A stretch of DNA of 64,000 nt from CAVUMR01 sp963742715 (lineage in GTDB: Bacteria; Actinomycetota; Actinomycetes; Mycobacteriales; Micromonosporaceae): the NCBI GenBank assembly GCA_963742715.1, contig CAVUMR010000001.1:1240001-1304000 (forward strand), given 5' to 3'. Position numbers and translations under genes: made by a program. How positions within the stretch are numbered: the stretch's first letter is position 1; each line of letters opens with the position of its first letter. Below the pieces are notes generated by a model, which was not told where the DNA came from, searched no databases, and saw only the letters and a list, made by a program, of their open reading frames with translations. Shown here in pieces: positions 31,312 through 38,571 of this stretch.

Positions 31312-34125
31312 TCAGGCCTCGACGCGGGCGAGCCGGGACCGGACCTCCTCGGCCGCCGGATGGTCGAGGCGCTCCAGCAACGCCAGGGCCTGCCGCCACG
31401 TGCGGCCCGCCGCTGCCTGGTCACCCGCGGCGGCGTACACCTCACCGAGATCGGTGAGCGTCATCGCTTCCAGGTAGGTCTCGCCGAGCGTTCGCTTGAT
31501 CCCGGCGGCGCGTTCCAGGTGCTCGATGGCGGCCGCGTGGTCGCCCCGCCCGTGGTAGGCGCGCCCCAGCGTGTCGTGCACCGCTCCGAGTCCGTTGATC
31601 TCGCCGTGGGCGGCGAACACCCGCAGCGCCTGCCCGCCGTGTCTGAGCGCCTCGTCGAAGCGGCGCAGCGCGGTGTAGCGGACGGCGAGATTGTTGTGCG
31701 CCGCGGCGGCACCCAGCACGTTGGCGGCCTTGTCGTACAACTCGATCGCCTCGGTGAGGGCGGCGAGGCCGGCCCGGTCGCCGCCGAGCGCGGACTGGAC
31801 CTCGGAGATGATCTGCAGAGCGAAGGCCTCGCCGCTGAGGTCACCGATCTCCGCCGACAGCCGGCGAGCGGCCTCCAGGTGTGGGTGGGCGTCCGCGTAG
31901 CGCTGGGCCGCGATCATGGCGCGCGCGAGGCCTATCCGGCAGCGCGCCATGGCCGCCTTGTCGCCGGTACGCGTCGCGGCGGCAAGTGCGACGGTCTGCA
32001 CCTGCAGCCAGTCGCTCCAGTGGCCGACGCGGAACAGGAAGTCGGTCAGGCACCAGCCGAGCTGCCAGGCGTGGGGGTCGTGGCCGCGCGCCGCGGCTTC
32101 GTCGGTCAACCTGACCAGCGTGGGGTGCTCGGTGGTGAGCCAGCTCAGTGCCTCGCCCCGATCGGCGAACGTGGTCACGGTCGCGGCCGGGTCGGGTGCG
32201 TCCAGCCGGAGCGGGGTTCGTCGGGGCTGGAACAGGATGACCGCCCGGTGCGCCGAGTGCAGGTAGTGGTCGAGCATGCGGCGCATGGCCGCGTCCGGCT
32301 CCGGTTCCTGGCGGGACCTCTCGGAGGCGTACACGCGCAGCAGGTCGTGCGTCGAGAAGCGCTCGCCGAGATGCTCGACGGCCAGGTTGGCGTTGACCAG
32401 CTCGTCGGCCAGCTCGCGAGCGTACGGGACCGCGAAGCCGCAACGGCTCGCGAGCGCGGGAAGCGAGGCGTCCGGCGACGGATGCGCGCCCAGTGCGCGA
32501 AACAGTGCCGCCGCCCCGGCCGACAGCGTGTCGTAGGACCACGAGAACGTGGCGGTGATGTCGATGCCGTCGGCGACCCTGAGCGCGGCGAGGCCACGGT
32601 TGGCGGTGTGCAGCTGCCGCGCGACCGTGCCCAGCGGCAGTCCGGGACTGGTGGCGGCGCGGGCGGTGATGATCGCGACCGCAAGCGGCAGCCGCGCGCA
32701 CTGCCCGAGGATGTCGGCGACCGCGTCGACGCAGGCGTCGACCCGGCCGGCGCCCAGGCGACGGCGCATGAAGTCGCGTGCGTCCGCTTCGCTGAACACG
32801 TCGAGCGGTACGACCTGCGCACCGCCGGTCGCGACCAGGCCGGTGAGCCGATCGCGGCTGGTGATCACGACGGTGCACGCGGCGTCACCGGGCAGCAGCG
32901 GGCGGACCTGGGCGGCGTCGCGGGCGTTGTCGATCAGCAGGAGCGTGGTCCGACCGGCCAGGTGCGTGCGGTACAGCGCGGTGAGCACGTCGAGGTCGGC
33001 CGTTGCCCATGCCGACGCCGGCTCACCGAACGCGGCGAGGAATCCGCGCAGCGCGTCGGCCGGGTCGAGCGCCGCATCCGTGTCGAAGCCGCGCAGGTTC
33101 ACGTAGAGCTGGCCGTCCGGGAAGTCGCCGGCGACCCGGTGCGCCCAGTGCACGGCGAGGGTGGTCTTGCCGACGCCGGCGGTGCCGGTGAGGATCACCG
33201 TCGCGGGCTCGCCGGATGCGCGGCTCGCGGTGAGAACGCCGTCGAGACGCTCGAGCTCCGGCCCGCGGCCGACCACCCCGGCCAGATCACGGGGCAGCTG
33301 CTGGGGCGTCGGTCGGTGGTCCGGCGCCGCCGGCCGGTGCGCGGTCACCCCATTCGACGGTACGGACGGAGCCGGTGCCACGTCGAGCGACGGGTCGGAC
33401 CGCAGGATCGCGCGTTCCAGGTCCTGCAGTGCGCGACCGGGATCGAGACCGTGGTCTTCGGCCAGCCGCCCGCGCAGCGACCGGCCCAGGGCGAGCGCCT
33501 CGGATCCGCGACCGTCCCGGTACAGGGCGAGCATGAGCTGGCCGATCAGCCGCTCACGCAGCGGGTACCGGCCGGCCAGCTCGTGCGACTCGGCGATCAC
33601 CACGCCGTGCCGGCCGCACGCGAGCTCCCACTCGAACAGGTCTTCGTACGCGCGCAGCCGCCGCTCCTCGAGCCCGAGCCGATGCGATGGCGCGTACGCG
33701 GCCTCGACACCACCCAGCGGGGTACCGGACCACAGGTCCAGCGCCTGGCGCAGCATGCGGACAGCCCGGTACGGGTCGTCGGCCGCGGCTGCGGCGCGTA
33801 CCTGCGAGTCGAACTCGTCCAGGTCCAGCAACCCGGCGCCGACGGTGATCGCGTAACCGCCCCGTACCGTCGTGATCGGGTCGTCGGCACCGGCTGCCCG
33901 TACCAGCCGGCGCAGCATCGACAGCTCGGTCTGGACCTGGCGGCGGGCGGTGGCCGGGCCTTCGCCGTCCCACATCGCGTCCACGAGCCGGTCGGTCGGC
34001 ACCGTCGTATTGCGGTGCAACAGGAGATACCCGAGCAGGGCGCGCTGGCGCGGCCGGGCCAGCGCCAACGGCTGCCCGTCGACCTCGACCGTCACCGGGC
34101 CCAGCACCCGAAAGCTCACACGCAT
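31312..34125 (-). CDS. AfsR/SARP-family regulator (BTAD, NB-ARC, TPR)
   Basis: The 937-residue protein opens with an OmpR-like winged helix (MRVSFRVLGPVTVEVDGQPL, LARPRQRALLGYLLLHRNTTV) and a BTAD domain to about residue 255. An NB-ARC ATPase follows with Walker A LTGTAGVGKTTLA, Walker B TLLLIDNARD and VVITSRDRL. The C-terminal third consists of TPR repeats. Such proteins switch on antibiotic or secondary-metabolite genes by binding direct repeats near promoters. The ATG at 34125 starts the winged helix; the long upstream extension is unlikely. A link to the radical SAM locus 3 kb away is possible but untested. Confidence 0.93.
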   Translation of the reverse strand: MRVSFRVLGPVTVEVDGQPLALARPRQRALLGYLLLHRNTTVPTDRLVDAMWDGEGPATARRQVQTELSMLRRLVRAAGADDPITTVRGGYAITVGAGLLDLDEFDSQVRAAAAADDPYRAVRMLRQALDLWSGTPLGGVEAAYAPSHRLGLEERRLRAYEDLFEWELACGRHGVVIAESHELAGRYPLRERLIGQLMLALYRDGRGSEALALGRSLRGRLAEDHGLDPGRALQDLERAILRSDPSLDVAPAPSVPSNGVTAHRPAAPDHRPTPQQLPRDLAGVVGRGPELERLDGVLTASRASGEPATVILTGTAGVGKTTLAVHWAHRVAGDFPDGQLYVNLRGFDTDAALDPADALRGFLAAFGEPASAWATADLDVLTALYRTHLAGRTTLLLIDNARDAAQVRPLLPGDAACTVVITSRDRLTGLVATGGAQVVPLDVFSEADARDFMRRRLGAGRVDACVDAVADILGQCARLPLAVAIITARAATSPGLPLGTVARQLHTANRGLAALRVADGIDITATFSWSYDTLSAGAAALFRALGAHPSPDASLPALASRCGFAVPYARELADELVNANLAVEHLGERFSTHDLLRVYASERSRQEPEPDAAMRRMLDHYLHSAHRAVILFQPRRTPLRLDAPDPAATVTTFADRGEALSWLTTEHPTLVRLTDEAAARGHDPHAWQLGWCLTDFLFRVGHWSDWLQVQTVALAAATRTGDKAAMARCRIGLARAMIAAQRYADAHPHLEAARRLSAEIGDLSGEAFALQIISEVQSALGGDRAGLAALTEAIELYDKAANVLGAAAAHNNLAVRYTALRRFDEALRHGGQALRVFAAHGEINGLGAVHDTLGRAYHGRGDHAAAIEHLERAAGIKRTLGETYLEAMTLTDLGEVYAAAGDQAAAGRTWRQALALLERLDHPAAEEVRSRLARVEA

Positions 34126-34286
34126 GTGTTCTGTTCCGCCGTCCGCCGCGACCGGCGCGGTCCGGGTAGACGACCGCTGACCGGCCCGAACGGTGATGCT
34201 ACGGCGTCGGCTCGACGCAATGCCATCGACCAACGCAACGGTGGCTGCGTGAGGTCGCCGATCCGGTCGAACTGGAACGGCCGGAG

Positions 34287-35204
34287 CTAGTGCTCCGCGG
34301 CGAAGTCGGCGAGGGCCTCGGCGATGATGGGGAAGCCGTCGCGCAGCGCCGCGGGATTGCGGGTCCGGTAGTACGGAATTGCGATCATTTCCAGGGAGAG
34401 TGCCCAACCGCGGCCGCGCGCCCACGTGTCCTGGTCGACGCCCAGCGCGTCGCGGAAGGCCCGCCGCGAGTCGCCGGCGAACATGTACCAGGCGGCCAGT
34501 AGATCGCCCGCCGGGTCGGCTGCCCACGCGGTGGCGAAGTCGATGACCGCGGCAAGCCGGCCCTCGGCCACCAGCACGTTGCCCGGCATCAGATCTCCGT
34601 GGATCCACCTGGGCGGACCGGTCCAGGTGTCTGCCGCCAGCGACGCCTCCCAGGCGGCAAGGACGAGTCCGGTGTCGAACTCATCCCGCAGCTCCTCCAG
34701 CGCCTCGCGGAAGAGCTGGTCACGCGGGGCCAGCGGGGTACCACGGGCAAACGGGTCGTCCGGCGGGACCGGAGCCCCGGTCGGGTCGACCGCTTGTAGG
34801 CAGCGGACGAACTCGGCAAGCTCCTTCGCCGCGGCCACCGGGTCAGCCAGTTGATCAAACTGAAAGGCCTCGCCCTCCAGCCACCGGTACACGCCCCAGG
34901 TGAAGGGATAGCCCGCGCCGGGCGCACCGAGGGCCAGCGGCTCGGGAACAGCGAGTGGAAGCTGAGATGCCAGCCGCGGCAGCCAGGTCAGGTCCTTCTC
35001 CACCTGGCCCTGCCCCCACGCGACGCGAGGCAGGCGGACCGCCAGGTCCGCGCCGACGCGAAAGGTCACATTGTCCGTACCCGACGAGGCGACCACGCGA
35101 ATCGGGAGCCCGGCCCACCTCGGGAACTGCTCGGCCAGCAGGCGCGCCACCAGCGACGCGTCGATGTCCACCTCGTCGTCGTGCAGCTTGGTGACCTCAG
35201 ACAT
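34287..35204 (-). CDS. Aminoglycoside-phosphotransferase-family kinase
   Basis: The 305-residue protein is a complete APH-type kinase. It shows the N-lobe (VARLLAEQFPRWAGLPIRVV, SSGTDNVTFRVGADLAVRLPR), the hinge WGVYRWLEGE, the catalytic loop WIHGDLMPGNVL, and the metal-binding AVIDFATAWAADPAGDLLAAW. This H-G-D and I-D-F set with the D-P-x-x-D tail is typical of self-resistance or macrolide/aminoglycoside kinase relatives. Substrate cannot be read from sequence. The ATG at 35204 was chosen; GTG 35222 is possible. Confidence 0.88.
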   Translation of the reverse strand: MSEVTKLHDDEVDIDASLVARLLAEQFPRWAGLPIRVVASSGTDNVTFRVGADLAVRLPRVAWGQGQVEKDLTWLPRLASQLPLAVPEPLALGAPGAGYPFTWGVYRWLEGEAFQFDQLADPVAAAKELAEFVRCLQAVDPTGAPVPPDDPFARGTPLAPRDQLFREALEELRDEFDTGLVLAAWEASLAADTWTGPPRWIHGDLMPGNVLVAEGRLAAVIDFATAWAADPAGDLLAAWYMFAGDSRRAFRDALGVDQDTWARGRGWALSLEMIAIPYYRTRNPAALRDGFPIIAEALADFAAEH

Positions 35205-35295
35205 GGCAACGGAGGCTCGCACGGACAGTGCCGAGGATCAACCGACTTCCGCAGCCCGCCGAGCTGTCCGTGCACACCGCACCTGACCCGCGCCG

Positions 35296-35470
35296 CTACA
35301 CCGGTTCCTCGAGGATCAGCCGGCAGCGCACCGGGTCCTCGGTGAACCCGGGGTGGAGGCCCACAGGAGGTAGTCCACGCAGCGCGGCACTACCCACGCG
35401 TACGCCCGGGCCGGGTCCAGTGCCGCCGAGTCGACCAGGGCGTAGAGGCACCAGCGCAGCCTCAGTCCTC
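35296..35470 (-). pseudogene. Degenerate coding remnant
   Basis: The minus strand reads RWCLYALVDSAALDPARAYA, then WVVPRCVDYLLWASTPG in one frame, and after a shift GFTEDPVRCRLILEEPV before a TAG. The pieces look like one protein end with a frameshift. No start and no known domain are seen, so this is tentative. The rest of the 35205-35548 gap shows no gene. Confidence 0.3.
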
Positions 35471-35548
35471 ATCGTTCGTACCCATGTCGGCGTTCCTTGA
35501 TCTTGCTCTGCTCGCCGCCCGAGCCGGGTTGTCCGGTGCCGGCGCGAT

Positions 35549-35562
35549 GTTACCGTGGTAAC
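35549..35562 (+). promoter_or_regulatory. Operator-like dyad next to the RHH-like gene
   Basis: GTTACCGTGGTAAC is a 6-2-6 perfect inverted repeat ending directly at the ATG at 35563, and the first codons repeat the half-site once more (ATGGTAAC). Three GGTAAC half-sites in a row suggest cooperative binding of the encoded small DNA-binding protein. Confidence 0.6.
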
Positions 35563-35808
35563 ATGGTAACCGTCGAGCGAGTGCAGACCGGACTGCGGAT
35601 CGAACGCAATGTCCTAAAGGTCCTCAAGGCCCTGGCCGAGTTCTTCGACCTATCCCTCGGCGACCTGGTTGAAGGCATCGCCCTGCACGCCTTCGAAGGC
35701 AAGACACCATTCACCCCCGACACCATCGCCAGGATCGAGCAGCTCAAGGCCGTCTATGGACTGACATTGACCGCCGCGGACGCGCACAAACTGGAGGACG
35801 AGCAATGA
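35563..35808 (+). CDS. Small RHH/CopG-like DNA-binding protein
   Basis: The 81-residue protein reads VQTGLRIERNVLKVLKALAEFFDLSLGDLVEGIALHAFEG. This fits a ribbon-helix-helix regulator: one short strand, a helix, a turn at LS, and a second helix. The C-terminal helix (PDTIARIEQLKAVYGLTLTA) is an extension. The start overlaps a GGTAAC operator triplet, so autorepression on a leaderless message is likely. Its stop overlaps the ATG of the SRPBCC-like gene (ATGA). Confidence 0.65.
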   Translation: MVTVERVQTGLRIERNVLKVLKALAEFFDLSLGDLVEGIALHAFEGKTPFTPDTIARIEQLKAVYGLTLTAADAHKLEDEQ

Positions 35809-36262
35809 TTCCCACCTCCGGCGCCCAGCATCGGCTCACCGGGCGCCTGACCGTCGCACTCCCACCGGATCAGGCGTTCCACCTGTTCACCCACGCGGCG
35901 AGGAGGCTTGGGTACCTCAGTGGCGGCCGCATTTCCCCGCGTCAACCATCGATGACAGCGCACCCGGAACCGTCTTTGAAACCCATGCGCACAACCGGAC
36001 CACCACGTGGGTGGTCGTCGACAGCACACCCGGGCAGCACATCCGCTATGCCCGCATCACCCCCGACACGGACGCCGGAACCGTCACGGTCGCCCTCGAT
36101 GGCGCAAACGGACACAGTGAAGTCACGGTCACCTATGAACTCACGGCCCTGACCGATGCCGCAAAAGGACATCTCAGCGAATTCGCCGAGCGATATCCGG
36201 CCTTTCTCCAGTCCTGGCAGGACGCGATCGCCACCTCACGCCACCTGGAAGATCATCAGTAA
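35805..36262 (+). pseudogene. SRPBCC-family protein with a frameshift
   Basis: The first frame reads MIPTSGAQHRLTGRLTVALP, then PDQAFHLFTHA. Near 35894-35905 the coding signal moves one frame and continues GEEAWVPQWRPHFPASTIDD, SAPGTVFETHAHNRTTTWVV, then VDSTPGQHIRYARITPDT and ALTDAAKGHLSEFAERYPAF to the TAA. Joined, these make a normal SRPBCC (START-like) protein of about 150 residues. A one-base indel in the GCGGCG stretch explains it. A sequencing error is possible. It is coupled to the RHH-like gene. Confidence 0.65.
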
Positions 36263-36445
36263 CAGCCTCCGCAACTGATCGAGGATTCGCGGACCTCGAC
36301 AGCTGTGTGAGCGGCGGTACCTACCCAGCCCCGAAGTAGGTAGATCTTCCGATGCTGCCGGCATGGCGCTCGCACACAGTTGGGGCACGCCGTCCTACCG
36401 GGCGTCGACAACGAGATCCGCAGTGATCCATTCGGAGGAATCATC

Positions 36446-36718
36446 ATGATCCTGGCCACCACGTACGTCGAGGACGTCGACCGGTTCCTGGACGTGTTCA
36501 GCACCAAGGGCGCCGAGAAGCGCGCCCAGCACGGGTCGAAGGGCTCGACCGTGTTCCGCGACCCGACCGAGCCGACCCGGGTGTGGGCGCTCTTCGACTG
36601 GGACGAGCAGGGGTGGGCGAGCTTCGTGTCCGACCCCGAGGTGCCGCCGATCCTGAAGGAGGCCGGACACGTGGGCAAGCCCCAGTCCGCTCCCCTGCTC
36701 GGCACCTACCAGGCATAG
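36446..36718 (+). CDS. Small protein, ABM/dimeric alpha-beta-barrel-like
   Basis: The 90-residue protein reads MILATTYVEDVDRFLDVFST, then FRDPTEPTRVWALFDWDEQG and FVSDPEVPPILKEAGHVG. The alternation of strand, helix and D-P-T-E-P-x-R-V pattern fits ferredoxin-like dimers of the antibiotic-biosynthesis-monooxygenase or stress-responsive barrel type. GGAGGA lies six bases before the ATG. It is 14 bp upstream of the binding-protein gene and probably in one operon. Confidence 0.6.
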   Translation: MILATTYVEDVDRFLDVFSTKGAEKRAQHGSKGSTVFRDPTEPTRVWALFDWDEQGWASFVSDPEVPPILKEAGHVGKPQSAPLLGTYQA

Positions 36719-36732
36719 GTCGCGAGGACGAG

Positions 36733-37842
36733 ATGAGTGCCATCGACAGATCGGCCCGCGTTGGTCTGATCACAGACCAGAGCGGCGCGCTCTCGTTCAT
36801 GGGCATCGCAAACGTCAACGTCGCCACCATGGTCATCGACGACATCAACGCCCAGGGTGGCCTGCTCGGTCGTCCGGTCGAGCTGTTCGTCGAGGACAGT
36901 GCCACCGATGACGACGTGGCTCGTGTGGCGGCCACCAGGCTGGCTCTCCAGGCCGACGTCGACGTCGTCATCGGCGGCATCTACAGCTCGACCCGCCAGG
37001 CGATCAAAGGCCCGGTGGTCGACGAGGCAGGGAAGCTCTACCTCTACCCGGAGCAGTACGAAGGGCAGGAGAGTCACCCGCTGATCTTCTGTACCGGACC
37101 GGTCCCGGCCCAACAGATCGAGCCGTTCTTCCCGTGGCTGATGCGGGAGACGGGGGCGAGCAAGGTCTACCTGCCGTCGGCCGACTACATCTGGCCGCAC
37201 ACGCTCAACAAGCGGGTCCGGGAGGTCGTCGCGGCACGGGGCGGCGAGATCGTCGGCGAGGAGTACTTCCCGCTCGACCACACCGACTACGCCCGGATCG
37301 TCGCCGACATCATGGCGTCCGGCGCCGACATTGTGTTCAACACGATCGTCCCGCCGGGGCTGGGCCCGTTCCTCGCCCAACTCCATGAGGCGGGGTACGA
37401 CGGGCAGCTCGTGTGTACCTACTTCGACGAGAACTTCCTGAACCTCGTACCGGCCGAGCAGGTCGAGGGCCTGTACGGGTGCCTCGACTTCTACCGGGAC
37501 GTTCGCGACCCGTTCAGCGTCGAGCTGCTCAACCGGTACGACGCCCGCTACCCCGGGAGTGCGCTGTTCACGGCCGGCTCGGCGTGCTCAGGAACGTACC
37601 GGGCACTCAAGATGTGGGAGGCGGCGGTGATCGAGGCCGGGTCGCTCGATCAGGACGACGTGATCGCCGCCCTCGATCACGCCCGGATCAGCCAGGGTCC
37701 GGGCGGCCCGGCCGAAATGGTTCCGGGTCAGCACCACGTACGGATGAACATGTACATCGCACGCTCCGAGGCGGGCACCTTCAAGGTGGTCAAGAGCCTC
37801 GGCCAGATCGACCCGCAGGAACGCCAGGTCCAGACTGGCTGA
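36733..37842 (+). CDS. Periplasmic-binding-fold protein of the AmiC/UrtA type without a signal peptide
   Basis: The 369-residue protein has the Leu/Ile/Val-binding (peripla_BP_6) fold: VGLITDQSGALSFMGIANVN, VDVVIGGIYSSTRQAIKGPV, YLYPEQYEGQESHPLIFCTG, KVYLPSADYIWPHTLNKRVR. The YEG and N-x-Y region matches amide or urea sensors (AmiC, UrtA, FmdD). No signal peptide or lipobox is present and no ABC genes are adjacent, so a cytoplasmic sensor like AmiC is more likely than a transport component. Its partner regulator is not evident. Confidence 0.8.
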   Translation: MSAIDRSARVGLITDQSGALSFMGIANVNVATMVIDDINAQGGLLGRPVELFVEDSATDDDVARVAATRLALQADVDVVIGGIYSSTRQAIKGPVVDEAGKLYLYPEQYEGQESHPLIFCTGPVPAQQIEPFFPWLMRETGASKVYLPSADYIWPHTLNKRVREVVAARGGEIVGEEYFPLDHTDYARIVADIMASGADIVFNTIVPPGLGPFLAQLHEAGYDGQLVCTYFDENFLNLVPAEQVEGLYGCLDFYRDVRDPFSVELLNRYDARYPGSALFTAGSACSGTYRALKMWEAAVIEAGSLDQDDVIAALDHARISQGPGGPAEMVPGQHHVRMNMYIARSEAGTFKVVKSLGQIDPQERQVQTG

Positions 37843-37918
37843 CAGTTCGGTACGCCCCGCCGGTCGCCTCCATGCGACCGTGCGGGGTCGACCTGCGGTG
37901 CTCAAGGCCGGGCGATGC

Positions 37919-38455
37919 TCAGGGTCGGCGACCGGTGAACGCCAGCATCTTGTCCTGCGCGCTGGCGTCGGCCGGGGCCTCGCAGGCTGCGGCCATCATC
38001 TTGTGCCCGACCGGGTCGGTACCCCGGAGCAGTTCCGGTGGTGCGTGGTGGAGGCCGGCCGTCGTGGCCTCGACCGCGTCCGGCGGGAGCGTCTCGTCAG
38101 CGCCGATCGAGCGGGCCAGGTCCCAGGAGTGGATCAGCAGATCACCGATGAGTAACGCGACCAGGTCGGATTTCGGGATCCCCGCGAACGCGTCGACGGT
38201 TCCGGCCAGCCCGTCGGGGTCCGCCAGGTGGGCGTCGAACGCTGTCCGGATCCGGTCCCAATCGTCCCCGGGCGCGACCTCCGCACCGATCAGGCGCCCG
38301 CCCTCGGCCTGCCAACCGAGGGTGTGGTCCACGAGCTGGCGCACGGTCCACTCGTCGCACGGCGTCGGGTTGTCCCATTGGTCGTCGCGGACCTGACCGG
38401 AGACCTCACTCCACTTGCCGGCGACCTGACGCCAGATGTCCAGCAGCCCGCTCAT
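37919..38455 (-). CDS. DinB-fold maleylpyruvate-isomerase-like protein (TIGR03086-like)
   Basis: The 178-residue protein has the mycothiol-dependent DinB-type pattern: WDNPTPCDEWTVRQLVDHTL near the N-terminus, LIGDLLIHSWDLARSIGADE in the middle, and a helical C-terminus. His residues in these two blocks would hold a divalent metal. Members use mycothiol as cosubstrate in actinobacteria. AAGGGGGA lies before the ATG at 38455. It is divergent to the LuxR-type regulator. Confidence 0.82.
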   Translation of the reverse strand: MSGLLDIWRQVAGKWSEVSGQVRDDQWDNPTPCDEWTVRQLVDHTLGWQAEGGRLIGAEVAPGDDWDRIRTAFDAHLADPDGLAGTVDAFAGIPKSDLVALLIGDLLIHSWDLARSIGADETLPPDAVEATTAGLHHAPPELLRGTDPVGHKMMAAACEAPADASAQDKMLAFTGRRP

Positions 38456-38571
38456 GGTCGTCCCCCTTGTTCGCCCCAGCCGCCCGTTGTCCATCAGCGA
38501 CCTGCTCCGGCCACGCAGCCGCGCACCGTCGTCCGGGCTTGATCGTGCCGCGAAGCGCATACCGTACTGGC

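Noticed and set aside
31360..34290. A 976-residue plus-strand open frame opposite the SARP regulator
   Set aside because: The SARP, NB-ARC and TPR motifs lie on the minus strand; the plus frame has no recognisable fold.
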